From Negativicutes bacterium (GTDB lineage Bacteria > Bacillota > Negativicutes > JAGPMH01), in NCBI GenBank assembly GCA_018052945.1, contig JAGPMH010000009.1, positions 1-51,468 of the forward strand: a stretch of DNA of 51,468 nt. The letters run 5' to 3'. The position numbers were made by a program, and so were the translations under genes. The notes below the pieces were generated by a model that was not told the origin of the DNA, searched no databases, and worked only from the letters and a program-made list of their open reading frames with translations. Below are positions 35,329-44,035 of this stretch, piece by piece. Positions within the stretch are counted from its first letter, which is position 1. Every line of letters begins with the position of its first letter.

Positions 35329-36642
35329 ATGGATTTATTTTCTGCTTCACATGATGAAATTGATATTGGTTTACCGTTGGCTTCAAGAATGAGACCGCAA
35401 ACTTTTGAGGACTTTATTGGACAAGAAAGTGTAGCTGGCGCAAAGAGCTTTTTGCGGAAGATGATTCAGTCTGATAAAATTCCTTCTTTAATTTTATTTG
35501 GGCCACCGGGAACCGGTAAAACAACATTAGCGCAATTAATAGCACAAACAACTAATAGCAAATTTGAAAAAATTAATGCGGTAACATCAGGAATTAGTGA
35601 GCTGCGAAAAATTTTGGAAAGTGCCAAGGAACAATTGAAGTTTTATCGCACCAGAACTATTTTATTTATTGATGAAATTCATCGCTTTAATAAAAGTCAA
35701 CAAGATGTATTATTGCCTTATGTGGAAGATGGTAGTGTTGTGTTGATCGGTGCAACCACGGAGAATCCTTTTTTTGAAATAAATACGCCGTTGTTATCAA
35801 GATGTAGAATTGTGCAATTACAAGAACTAAGTAGCAAAAACATAAAAACTGTGCTAAAAAAAGCTTTGATGGATACAGTTAAAGGTTTGGGTAATTATGA
35901 ACTTATTTGTGATGAAGAAGTTCTTGATATTATTGCAGATTTTGCTGGTGGCGATGCTAGAGTTGCTTTAAATTTGTTAGAGCAAAGTGCTTCACTTGCA
36001 AATTTCACAATAGAAAAACATATTTCATTAGATATTCTTAAGCAAATAATCGGTGATAAAATACAACGTTATGATAAAAATGGTGACAATCATTATGATA
36101 CAATTTCTGCCTTCATTAAGAGTATGAGGGGATCAGATCCTGATGCGGCAATTCACTATCTAGCAAGAATGTTAGTGGCGGGAGAAGATGTTAATTTTAT
36201 CGCTAGAAGAGTTGTTATTTGTGCAGCGGAAGATGTTGGTAACGCTGATCCTGAGGCCTTAAATATTGCTATGGCTGCAGCGAAAGCGGTGCAATTTCTC
36301 GGCATGCCGGAAGGTCGAATTCCTTTAGCGCAGGCTGTTACTTATATTGCGACAGCACCAAAAAGTAATGCCTCTTATCTGGCGATTGACCAAGCTATTT
36401 GTGATGTTAAGAGTAGTAATTCTGGTTTAATACCGGTGCATTTAAGAGATGCTCATTATAAGGGTGCAATAAAATTGGGACATGGTGCTACTTATAAATA
36501 TCCTCATGATTATGAGGGGAGTTTTGTAGAACAAAATTATTTGCCGGAGGAACTTAAAAATAAAAAATACTACAATCCTACAGAGAATGGTTTAGAACGT
36601 GAAATAAAAAAAAGAATAGAAAATTTGTGGCGAGAAAAATAA
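35329..36642 (+). CDS. rarA: replication-associated recombination protein RarA (MgsA)
   Basis: The product has 437 aa from ATG 35329; the in-frame GTG at 35320 is part of the AAAGGTGAG ribosome binding site. It is an AAA+ ATPase with Walker A FGPPGTGKTT, Walker B LFIDEIHRFNKSQQD and sensor-1 GATTENPFFE. The C-terminal tetramerisation region has AAEDVGNADPEAL and LPEELKNKKYY. It acts at stalled replication forks and on single-strand DNA ends. Its terminator overlaps the next promoter. Confidence 0.95.
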   Translation: MDLFSASHDEIDIGLPLASRMRPQTFEDFIGQESVAGAKSFLRKMIQSDKIPSLILFGPPGTGKTTLAQLIAQTTNSKFEKINAVTSGISELRKILESAKEQLKFYRTRTILFIDEIHRFNKSQQDVLLPYVEDGSVVLIGATTENPFFEINTPLLSRCRIVQLQELSSKNIKTVLKKALMDTVKGLGNYELICDEEVLDIIADFAGGDARVALNLLEQSASLANFTIEKHISLDILKQIIGDKIQRYDKNGDNHYDTISAFIKSMRGSDPDAAIHYLARMLVAGEDVNFIARRVVICAAEDVGNADPEALNIAMAAAKAVQFLGMPEGRIPLAQAVTYIATAPKSNASYLAIDQAICDVKSSNSGLIPVHLRDAHYKGAIKLGHGATYKYPHDYEGSFVEQNYLPEELKNKKYYNPTENGLEREIKKRIENLWREK

Positions 36643-36676
36643 GCTAAAAAAGGTTTTGACAAGCTTATTTTTTTTT
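36635..36676 (+). terminator. terminator of rarA, overlapping the next promoter
   Basis: AAAAATAAGCT (36635-36645) pairs with AGCTTATTTTT (36662-36672) across a 16-base loop and is followed by more T. The left arm contains the rarA stop. The right arm and T-run are the spacer of the iscR-like promoter. Confidence 0.65.
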
Positions 36677-36684
36677 GCTATATT
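36656..36684 (+). promoter_or_regulatory. sigma-A promoter of the iscR-nifS-nifU-mnmA operon
   Basis: Consensus TTGACA (36656-36661) and TATATT (36679-36684) have a 17-base spacer. It is the strongest housekeeping-type promoter in the window. Confidence 0.85.
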
Positions 36685-36694
36685 AAAAACAGAT

Positions 36695-36719
36695 AAAACC
36701 TATTGTTTTACTCGGGTAT
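36695..36719 (+). promoter_or_regulatory. candidate IscR/Rrf2 operator
   Basis: A 25-base segment just downstream of the -10 element agrees at about 20 positions with the E. coli type 1 IscR consensus (ATASYYGACTR-www-YAGTCRRSTAT, from memory). The right half TTTACTCGGGTAT is nearly complete; the left half is weak. The position, over the start of the transcript, suits autorepression. Confidence 0.45.
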
Positions 36720-36733
36720 TAGGGGAGATCATA

Positions 36734-37156
36734 ATGAAGATATCAACAAAGGGACGATATGGTGTGGCTGCAATGTATGATTTAGCGTTACATTATGGCG
36801 AAGGGCCGATTGCTTTAAAACAAATTGCATTGCGACAGGAAATTTCAGAACATTATTTAGAGCAATTAATCAGTACGTTGCGAAATGCTGGTTATGTTAA
36901 TAGTATTAGGGGACCGCAAGGTGGTTATATTCTCGCCAAAGATCCTAAAGATATTACTATTGGTGATGTTATAAAGACAATGGAAGGACCGATAACTTTA
37001 GTAGATTGTTTGTTAAATGATGATACTGAAAATAATTACTGCGAAAAAGTTGGCAAATGTGTCACTAGAGATGTTTGGGTCAAAGTTAGAGATAGTATAA
37101 ATAATGTATTAAATTCTATTTCGCTGGCAGACTTATGCAAAGAAGATAGAAAATAA
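36734..37156 (+). CDS. Rrf2 family regulator, IscR-like
   Basis: The product has 140 aa from ATG 36734 (GGGGAG upstream); a longer frame from 36656 has no ribosome binding site and covers the promoter. It opens MKISTKGRYGVAAMYDLALH, the Rrf2 winged helix, with the recognition segment ISEHYLEQLISTLRNAGYV. Three cysteines (DCLLND, YCEKVGKC) are placed as the IscR iron-sulfur ligands. It precedes nifS and nifU, so it probably senses Fe-S status. CymR is the alternative, but that protein lacks this Cys set. Confidence 0.92.
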   Translation: MKISTKGRYGVAAMYDLALHYGEGPIALKQIALRQEISEHYLEQLISTLRNAGYVNSIRGPQGGYILAKDPKDITIGDVIKTMEGPITLVDCLLNDDTENNYCEKVGKCVTRDVWVKVRDSINNVLNSISLADLCKEDRK

Positions 37157-37171
37157 GGAGAGGACAATAAT

Positions 37172-38377
37172 ATGAAAAGAATTTATTTTGATCATTCTGC
37201 TACTACGCCTACAGCTAAAGAAGTAGCAAGTGTTATGTATGAATATATGAGTGAGAAATTTGGTAATCCCTCCAGTGTTCACTTTTTTGGACGTGAAGCT
37301 CGAAAAGATGTAACGGTAGCAAGAGAAACTATTGCAAAATTAATAGGAGCTGAACCTAATGAATTGTTTTTTATGGGTTGTGGTACCGAAGGTGATAACT
37401 TGGCATTAAAGGGAATTGCCTATGCGAATAGAAAAAAAGGTAATCATATTATTACCAGTGCGGTAGAACATCATGCAGTATTGCATGTTTGTGAATTTTT
37501 AGAAAAAGAAGGATTTGCCGTAACTTATTTACCGGTAGATGAGTTTGGTATGGTAAATCCTCAAGATGTTGAAAAGGCGATTACCGATCAAACAATTTTG
37601 ATTAGCATTATGTTTGCTAATAATGAAGTTGGTACGATCCAGCCGATAAAAGAAATCGGTGAAATTGCTAAAGCTAAAGGTGTATATTTCCATACTGATG
37701 CTGTGCAAGCGGTTGGTAATTATCCTATTGATGTTAAAGATTTAAATGTTGATTTATTAACATTGTCTGGGCACAAGTTTAACGGTCCGAAAGGTATTGG
37801 TGCACTTTATGTGCGAAAAGGTGTTAAAATTGCTGCTGTTCAACAAGGGGGCGCTCAAGAACGAAACTTACGTGCCGGAACAGAAAATGTTCCTAGTATT
37901 ATCGGCTTAGCAAAAGCTGCGGAAATTGCGATGGCAACAATGAGTGAAAAAATAGCTCATGAAACATATTTAAGAGATAAACTTATTAACGGAATTAAGG
38001 AGAAAATTGGTTATATAAAACTTAATGGACATCCAACTAAAAGAATGCCTAATAATGTTAACTTTAGTTTCAGATTTGTAGAAGGAGAAGCTTTGTTATT
38101 AAGCCTTGATTTAAAAGGTATTGCAGCTTCTAGCGGTTCAGCCTGTACCTCCGGTTCATTAGATCCTTCCCATGTTTTATTGGCAATGGGCATGAGTCAT
38201 GAGGTAGCTCATGGTTCATTGAGAATCAGCTTAGGGCATAGTAATACTGAAGAAGAGATTGATTATTGTTTAGAAGTATTACCGCAAATCATTGAGCGAT
38301 TAAGAATGATGTCACCATTAAGTCCGGAAAACATGGCGATAGAAAAAGAAAATTGTGAAACTTGTTCTAAATATTAA
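37172..38377 (+). CDS. nifS: cysteine desulfurase NifS
   Basis: The product has 401 aa. IYFDHSATTPT opens the protein. AVEHHAVLH and HTDAVQAVG bind PLP, and LSGHKFNGPKGIG carries the Schiff-base Lys. The catalytic Cys325 lies in SSGSACTSGS. The C-terminal tail has two further cysteines (ENCETCSKY). It transfers sulfur from cysteine to the NifU scaffold and, through persulfide relay, probably to MnmA downstream. Confidence 0.96.
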   Translation: MKRIYFDHSATTPTAKEVASVMYEYMSEKFGNPSSVHFFGREARKDVTVARETIAKLIGAEPNELFFMGCGTEGDNLALKGIAYANRKKGNHIITSAVEHHAVLHVCEFLEKEGFAVTYLPVDEFGMVNPQDVEKAITDQTILISIMFANNEVGTIQPIKEIGEIAKAKGVYFHTDAVQAVGNYPIDVKDLNVDLLTLSGHKFNGPKGIGALYVRKGVKIAAVQQGGAQERNLRAGTENVPSIIGLAKAAEIAMATMSEKIAHETYLRDKLINGIKEKIGYIKLNGHPTKRMPNNVNFSFRFVEGEALLLSLDLKGIAASSGSACTSGSLDPSHVLLAMGMSHEVAHGSLRISLGHSNTEEEIDYCLEVLPQIIERLRMMSPLSPENMAIEKENCETCSKY

Positions 38378-38397
38378 AATTAAAGAGGTGTAAAGAT

Positions 38398-38772
38398 ATG
38401 TATAGTGAAAAAGTTATGGATCATTTTACTAATCCTAGAAATGTCGGCGAAATTAAAGATGCCAGCGGTGTGGGTGAAGTTGGTAATGCTAAATGTGGCG
38501 ATATTATGAAGATTTATTTAAAAGTTGAAGATAATATTATCAAAGATGTAAAGTTTAAAACTTTTGGTTGTGGTGCTGCTATTGCTACTAGTAGTATGGT
38601 GACAGAGCTTGTTATAGGCAAGACTTTAGAAGAAGCATTAAAAATAACTAACAGTTCTGTTGCTGAAGCATTAGATGGTTTACCACCAGTAAAAATGCAT
38701 TGTTCAAATTTGGCTGCTGATGCTATGCATGAAGCAATAAAAGATTATATGAGTAAGCAAGAAGGAAAGTGA
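38398..38772 (+). CDS. nifU: Fe-S cluster scaffold NifU/IscU
   Basis: The product has 124 aa, the short IscU-type scaffold. It starts MYSEKVMDHFTNPRNVGEI. The three cluster cysteines are present in NAKCGD, FGCGAAIA and KMHCSNLAA. No NifU C-terminal domain is present. It is co-transcribed with nifS. Confidence 0.96.
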   Translation: MYSEKVMDHFTNPRNVGEIKDASGVGEVGNAKCGDIMKIYLKVEDNIIKDVKFKTFGCGAAIATSSMVTELVIGKTLEEALKITNSSVAEALDGLPPVKMHCSNLAADAMHEAIKDYMSKQEGK

Positions 38773-38777
38773 TTGTT

Positions 38778-39863
38778 ATGACTGCAAAAACAAAAGTAGT
38801 TGTAGCAATGAGCGGCGGGGTGGACAGTTCTTTAACTGCCGCCCTTCTTTTGCAACAAGGCTATGACGTAATTGGTGTTACTATGAATTTATCAGAAGAG
38901 AGCCGTGATTATGATGAAAACTCAGATCGCGGTTGTTGTTCTTTATCGGCTGTTGATGATGCGAAAAGTGTTGCTGACAAACTAGGCATTCCACACTATG
39001 TGATGAATTTTAAAGAGATGTTTCAAGAAAAGGTCGTGGACTATTTTATTAAGGAATATGGTGAGGCTAGAACGCCAAATCCTTGTATTGCTTGTAACCG
39101 ATATATTAAGTTTGAAGGGTTGTTGGATCGGGCTTTAAAGCTAGGAGCCGAATATGTCGCTACTGGTCATTATGCAAAAATTATTAAAGATTCTGAAACT
39201 GGTCGCTATTTACTAAAAAAAGGCGCAGATGCCAATAAAGATCAATCTTATGTACTATATCATCTCAATCAAAATACGTTAAAACATTTTATGTTTCCAC
39301 TAGGTGATTTAAACAAAACTGAAACCAGAAAAATGGCAGCAGAGTTAGGTTTGTCTGTAGCTAATAAACCTGAAAGTCAGGAAATATGCTTTGTGCCTAA
39401 TGATGATTATAAAACTTTTTTAGCAGAAAAAGCTCCGGCAATGCTGACGCCGGGGAATATTATTAATACCGCTGGAGAAATTTTAGGAAAGCATAAAGGC
39501 TTAGCTTTATATACAATCGGACAACGTAAAGGCTTAGGAATAGCGGCGAAACAGCCACTTTACGTCCTGAAACTAGATCAAACTAACAATTCGGTGGTGG
39601 TTGGTTTTGAAGATGAAATTTTTTCACAGGAATTAATTGCGACTGATTTAAACTTTTTATTGTTTGATAAATTAACAGTAGCAATGGAAGTTAAAGCAAA
39701 AGTTAGATATGCAGCAAAAGAAGCGCCGGCTTTTATTGTGCCACTAGACGGTGATAAAGTGAGAGTTATCTTTAAAGATAAGCAAAGAGCTATTACTCCG
39801 GGGCAAGCGGTGGTCTTTTATCAAGATGATATTGTGATTGGTGGCGGGACAATTATTGATTAG
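38778..39863 (+). CDS. mnmA: tRNA-specific 2-thiouridylase MnmA
   Basis: The product has 361 aa from ATG 38778 (GAAGG and GTGA upstream). The PP-loop is AMSGGVDSS. The two catalytic cysteines are in NPCIACNRYIKF and SQEICFVPND. LYTIGQRKGLGI and the C-terminal beta domain follow. It thiolates U34 of Lys, Glu and Gln tRNAs, with sulfur originating from the NifS encoded in the same operon. It starts 5 nt after nifU. Confidence 0.96.
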   Translation: MTAKTKVVVAMSGGVDSSLTAALLLQQGYDVIGVTMNLSEESRDYDENSDRGCCSLSAVDDAKSVADKLGIPHYVMNFKEMFQEKVVDYFIKEYGEARTPNPCIACNRYIKFEGLLDRALKLGAEYVATGHYAKIIKDSETGRYLLKKGADANKDQSYVLYHLNQNTLKHFMFPLGDLNKTETRKMAAELGLSVANKPESQEICFVPNDDYKTFLAEKAPAMLTPGNIINTAGEILGKHKGLALYTIGQRKGLGIAAKQPLYVLKLDQTNNSVVVGFEDEIFSQELIATDLNFLLFDKLTVAMEVKAKVRYAAKEAPAFIVPLDGDKVRVIFKDKQRAITPGQAVVFYQDDIVIGGGTIID

Positions 39864-39887
39864 TTGGTTGATAGTAAGATTAAAAGG

Positions 39888-39917
39888 TTTACATCTTGAT
39901 ATCATAAGCATTATAAT
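39888..39917 (+). promoter_or_regulatory. promoter of alaS
   Basis: TTTACA (39888-39893) and TATAAT (39912-39917) with an 18-base spacer, in the 106-base gap between mnmA and alaS. No T-box structure is apparent. Confidence 0.65.
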
Positions 39918-39969
39918 AATAGAGTTAATGTGTTTTGAATGACCCAAACCGTAGTGGAGGTAGATTGTT

Positions 39970-42585
39970 TTGAAATTTATGACAGGAAATGAACTGCGCG
40001 AAAAATATTTGCAGTTTTTTGCAAGTAAGGATCATTTGGTATTACCAAGTTATTCTTTAATACCGGAAAATGACCCAACTTTATTAATGGTTGGTGCTGG
40101 AATGGCTCCCTTTAAACCTTTTTTTACTGGGAAGATGAAACCACCACATCCAAGAATTACTACTAGTCAAAAGTGTGTAAGAACTGGTGATATTGAAAAT
40201 GTTGGTAAAACAGCGCGTCACCATACTTTTTTTGAGATGTTAGGTAATTTTTCTTTTGGAGATTATTTTAAACGTGAAGCGATTGCTTGGGCCTGGGAAT
40301 TTATCACAAAGCATTTGGAAATTCCTGAAGAACAACTTTGGGTTACTATTTATCCAGATGATGAAGAGGCTTTTGATATTTGGACGAAAGAGGTTGGCGT
40401 TAATCCTAAAAGAGTTGTCAAATTAGAAGATAACTTCTGGGAAATCGGTCCTGGTCCTTGTGGTCCATGTTCGGAAATTTATGTTGATTTAGGCCCGGAA
40501 CGCGGTTGTAGTGATAATTGCGTATTAGGTTGTGATTGCGATCGATATTTGGAAATATGGAATTTGGTATTTACGCAATTTGATCGTGATGAAGCTGGTA
40601 ACTACAATCCTTTAGCGAAGAAAAATATTGATACTGGAGCAGGATTAGAGCGTATTGCTTCAGTCTTACAAAATAAGAAATCAAACTTTGAAACTGATTT
40701 GATTTTCCCGATAATTGAATATGCATCTAAGGTATCGGGCGTTAAATACGAAACTAGCACGAAAAATGATATTTCACTAAAAGTAATAGCTGATCATGCT
40801 AGAAGTATGACTATTATGATTTTAGATGGAATTTTGCCGTCCAATGAAGGTCGGGGTTATGTTTTGCGCAGAATTATTCGTCGGGCAATTCGTCATGGCA
40901 GATTACTTGGTATTGAAACAAGTTTTTTAGCTGGGGCTGTTGATGCGGTAATAACTATTTTTGGAAATGTTTATCCTGAATTAGTAGAAAAGCAAGATTA
41001 TATTCGTAAAGTTATCAGTTTAGAAGAAGAACGTTTCCATACAACATTAGCACAAGGGATTGAACTTTTAAGTAAATTGATTGCTGATTTAAAAGTTACC
41101 GGTAAAGATGTATTAGATGGTAAGTCTGCGTTTAAATTGTATGATACCTTTGGTTTTCCATGGGAATTAACAGCAGAAATTTTAGAAGAAAATAAATTTT
41201 CTTTAGATAAAGATGCTTTTGACGCTGCAATGAATGAACAACGTGAAAGAGCAAGGGCTGCTCGCCAAGAAAATCAACGAGTATCAGTGCCGGATTTAAC
41301 AGGAATCAATGTCGACTCATTAAAGCAAGATTATAATGTAACTACAGCAAAGGTTGTCTTGTTATGGAAAGATGGTAAAGCAGTTGAGCAAGTCCACGAT
41401 GGTGAAGAAGTTGGTATTATCCTTGATACTACTGCTTTTTATGCTGAAGGTGGTGGACAAGCCGGCGATACTGGTATGATAGAAACTGAAGTTGGTAAAG
41501 TGGAAATTGAAAATGCGAAAAAGCTAGCCAATGGGACTATTTATCATATTGGGATGGTGGTAGAAGGCTTAATTAAGGTTGGCGATAATGTTAAAATCTT
41601 GATTGATGCTGAAGTTAAACAAGCGACAGCAAGAAATCATACGGCAACCCATTTATTACATGCTGCTCTGAAAAACATTGTTGGTGAACATGTTAATCAG
41701 GCTGGTTCTTCAGTTAATAGCGAACGACTGCGCTTTGATTTTTCACACTTTGAGCCTCTTACCACAGAACAAATTGAGAAAATTGAACAGCAAGTTAATG
41801 AGGCAATTTTAAAAGCTATTACAGTTGATATTAACGAAACAACACAAAATGAAGCAAAAGAAATGGGTGCAATGGCTTTATTTGGTGAAAAATATGGCGA
41901 TATTGTAAGAGTTGTTAACATTAAGGACTTTAGTGTTGAGTTATGTGGCGGGACTCATGTTAATAATGTAGCGGAAATCGGCTTGTTTAAAATAGTTTCT
42001 GAAGCTGGTGTTGCTTCAGGGGTTAGAAGAATTGAAGCTATTACTGGTAAATTAGCTTATGATAAAGTTAATATTGTCGAAAAAACTTTAAATAAGACAG
42101 CGAGCTTATTGAAAAGTCGTAATAATGAAGTTGTAGAAAAAATTGAAGCGTTATTGACACAAGTTAAAACTTTAGAGCAACAATTAGCGGTAGCAAATAG
42201 TAAAATGGCACAAGAAACCGCCAGTGAATTATTAGCAACAGCGATTGACGTAAATGGTGTAACAATTGTTAATGCTGAAGTTGAAATTGAAGATATGGAT
42301 GGCTTGAGGAATTTAGCTGATTTATTGCGCGATAAACTTACAGTGGGAGTCATTGTCCTTGGTGCTAAAATTGCCGATGATAAAGTTAACTTTGTAGTAA
42401 TGGCCACTAAAGATGCTGTTGCTAAAGGTATACATGCAGGTAATATAATAAAGGAAACTGCTAAAGTTGCCGGTGGCGGTGGCGGCGGTAGACCTGATAT
42501 GGCACAAGCCGGCGGGAAAAATCCTAAAAAAATTACAGAAGCCTTAACGATGGCTACTGAAGTTATTACAAAACAAATAGGTTGA
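39970..42585 (+). CDS. alaS: alanyl-tRNA synthetase
   Basis: The product has 871 aa, full length. TTG 39970 has GGAGGT 8 nt upstream; the next ATG (39979) is too far. It has a class II core with TGNELREKYLQFFASKDH (in part), GAGMAPFKPFFTG, TTSQKCVRTGDIENVG and NFSFGDYFK. The editing domain has zinc ligands HTATHLLH and CGGTHV. The C-terminal C-Ala domain contains AGGGGGGRPDMAQAGGK. Placement after mnmA is common in Firmicutes. Confidence 0.97.
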   Translation: MKFMTGNELREKYLQFFASKDHLVLPSYSLIPENDPTLLMVGAGMAPFKPFFTGKMKPPHPRITTSQKCVRTGDIENVGKTARHHTFFEMLGNFSFGDYFKREAIAWAWEFITKHLEIPEEQLWVTIYPDDEEAFDIWTKEVGVNPKRVVKLEDNFWEIGPGPCGPCSEIYVDLGPERGCSDNCVLGCDCDRYLEIWNLVFTQFDRDEAGNYNPLAKKNIDTGAGLERIASVLQNKKSNFETDLIFPIIEYASKVSGVKYETSTKNDISLKVIADHARSMTIMILDGILPSNEGRGYVLRRIIRRAIRHGRLLGIETSFLAGAVDAVITIFGNVYPELVEKQDYIRKVISLEEERFHTTLAQGIELLSKLIADLKVTGKDVLDGKSAFKLYDTFGFPWELTAEILEENKFSLDKDAFDAAMNEQRERARAARQENQRVSVPDLTGINVDSLKQDYNVTTAKVVLLWKDGKAVEQVHDGEEVGIILDTTAFYAEGGGQAGDTGMIETEVGKVEIENAKKLANGTIYHIGMVVEGLIKVGDNVKILIDAEVKQATARNHTATHLLHAALKNIVGEHVNQAGSSVNSERLRFDFSHFEPLTTEQIEKIEQQVNEAILKAITVDINETTQNEAKEMGAMALFGEKYGDIVRVVNIKDFSVELCGGTHVNNVAEIGLFKIVSEAGVASGVRRIEAITGKLAYDKVNIVEKTLNKTASLLKSRNNEVVEKIEALLTQVKTLEQQLAVANSKMAQETASELLATAIDVNGVTIVNAEVEIEDMDGLRNLADLLRDKLTVGVIVLGAKIADDKVNFVVMATKDAVAKGIHAGNIIKETAKVAGGGGGGRPDMAQAGGKNPKKITEALTMATEVITKQIG

Positions 42586-42589
42586 AACT

Positions 42590-42619
42590 AAGGAGCAGAT
42601 ATTTATCTGCTCCTTTTTT
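42590..42619 (+). terminator. intrinsic terminator after alaS
   Basis: AAGGAGCAGATA pairs perfectly with TATCTGCTCCTT, followed by a T-run. Confidence 0.9.
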
Positions 42620-42682
42620 AGAGGATTTTTAGAAAAAAGAGACAATTATATAAATTAAAGACAAATAAAGGTGGTGTATGCT

Positions 42683-43873
42683 ATGTATCAAAAATATTTC
42701 GATAAATTTAACGAGATTGCTAAAATATCAACTGCCTCAAACAGTGTTAGTAGAGCTGCTTTTAGTAGTGAAGACTATGAATTGAGAAAATACATTATAA
42801 AATTACTAAAAAAAAATAATCTTGAAGTTTTTGTAGATGAAATTGGTAATATTTTTGGTTGTACTGCACAAAATAAAACAAAAAAAACTATAATGCTTGG
42901 AACTCATATTGATACTGGGAGCGAAGATGGCAAATATAGTGGTATTGTAGGAGTACTAGCTGGTTTAGCAGCGATTGAATTTTTAACAAAAAAAAAGGTT
43001 GGAGAAAATATTGTTTTAGCTGTGTTTGTTGGTAAAGAATATTTTAAAGATAATGATTTTGTTGGAGCTCGTTTTTTTGCAGGTGATAATGCTATGTTAG
43101 AAGTAGTTGAAACTAATGAGGATTATGCAAAATTTTTAAGTTGCGAAAAAATAATGCTGAAAAATAATTTTTTTCAAGAAATAGATTATTTTTTAGAAGT
43201 CATTATGGAAGATGGTAATAATTTAATATTAGCGAATAAACAAATTGGGATAGTAAATTACCTAACTTCAGCTACTATTTGTAGTGTTTTTATTGAAGGA
43301 GAAACTTCTTCTAGCGCTAACATCGGGGTTGAAAAAAGGCATGACGCTTTAGTGAGTGCTGCGTTAGTTATTAATGAAATAAATGATATTGCGTTAGCTC
43401 GTTGTGAAGATGGGGTTTTGGCTACTGTTACCAATATAAATGTTTTACCTGGTGCTTATAATAAAGTTCCGGCAAGAGTGGAACTGTCATTAGAAGTTAG
43501 AGGGAAAAATAATGAAGATATTGTTACTTGTTTACAAGAAATAAAAGACGCCATCAGTACCATTACTGAAGTTCAAGATGTTACTATTAGTTTAAAAGTA
43601 AAGACGGCAGAAACTATAGTAGCAATGTCAGCTGAATTAAATGATAAAATTATACATTCTTGTCAAGAATGCAAGTTATCTATTGAAAATTTAGGGTATG
43701 CTTTTGATCAATTAGGTTTAATAATTGGTAAAGCTAAAGCTGGAGCTGTTATTGTCTTGCCCAATAAAGGTGGCATAACACATAATAAAGCAGAAAAACT
43801 TGAGCTTCAAGATTTTAATAATGGAGTGGCGGTATTAGAACATCTGATTTCTCATAAAATTTTACAATCCTAA
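42683..43873 (+). CDS. M20-family amidohydrolase homologue lacking active-site residues
   Basis: The product has 396 aa from ATG 42683 (AAAGGTGG upstream). Length and order follow N-carbamoyl-L-amino acid / allantoate amidohydrolases: LGTHIDT, GVLAGLAAIEFL, VGARFFAG, QIGIVNYL, GGITHNKAE. Key residues are changed. The bridging-metal Asp is Ser86 (GKYSG), the general-base Glu is Lys118 (GKEYF), the His of the LELHIEQG block is Ile174, and the His of SGAGHD is Phe341. His75, Asp77, Glu119 and His367 remain. It is likely a pseudoenzyme or has a new role. It sits alone between terminator and riboswitch. Confidence 0.8.
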   Translation: MYQKYFDKFNEIAKISTASNSVSRAAFSSEDYELRKYIIKLLKKNNLEVFVDEIGNIFGCTAQNKTKKTIMLGTHIDTGSEDGKYSGIVGVLAGLAAIEFLTKKKVGENIVLAVFVGKEYFKDNDFVGARFFAGDNAMLEVVETNEDYAKFLSCEKIMLKNNFFQEIDYFLEVIMEDGNNLILANKQIGIVNYLTSATICSVFIEGETSSSANIGVEKRHDALVSAALVINEINDIALARCEDGVLATVTNINVLPGAYNKVPARVELSLEVRGKNNEDIVTCLQEIKDAISTITEVQDVTISLKVKTAETIVAMSAELNDKIIHSCQECKLSIENLGYAFDQLGLIIGKAKAGAVIVLPNKGGITHNKAEKLELQDFNNGVAVLEHLISHKILQS

Positions 43874-43874
43874 A

Positions 43875-43903
43875 TTGACCTATGTTGGAATTTATAGTAT
43901 AAT
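43875..43903 (+). promoter_or_regulatory. promoter of the riboswitch-controlled gene
   Basis: TTGACC (43875-43880) and TATAAT (43898-43903) with a 17-base spacer. It begins directly after the stop of the M20-like gene. Confidence 0.8.
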
Positions 43904-43907
43904 GACG

Positions 43908-44016
43908 TGAATATGCCGAAACTATATGTGCGGGGGAACCAATACAAATATAGGGGTGAATTCTGATTAGAAGGGGATATCTCTTGTCCCTAACCCGACA
44001 GCTAACCTCGTAGGCA
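43908..44016 (+). ncRNA. c-di-AMP (ydaO/yuaA) riboswitch
   Basis: The leader contains the conserved ydaO blocks in order: CGGGGGAACC (43931-43940), GGGGTGAA (43953-43960), a GGGG...TCCC stem (43974-43990), then TAACCCGACAGCTAACCTCG (43991-44010) and TAGGC. TGCC near 43914-43917 can pair with GGCA near 44013-44016 as the closing P1 helix. The gene's AAGGAGAG follows within a few bases and no terminator fits in between, which suggests control of translation initiation. It precedes a cell-wall 3D-domain gene, a classical target of this riboswitch. Confidence 0.85.
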
Positions 44017-44035
44017 AAAAAGGAGAGTGTAAAAT

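Noticed and set aside
36656-36733. Longer N-terminus for the IscR-like regulator
   Set aside because: The upstream in-frame codons cover the promoter and candidate operator and lack a ribosome binding site; MKISTKGRYG at 36734 is the family start.
42057-42407. 116-codon minus-strand frame inside alaS
   Set aside because: Thr/Ser-rich shadow of the alaS C-terminal domain.
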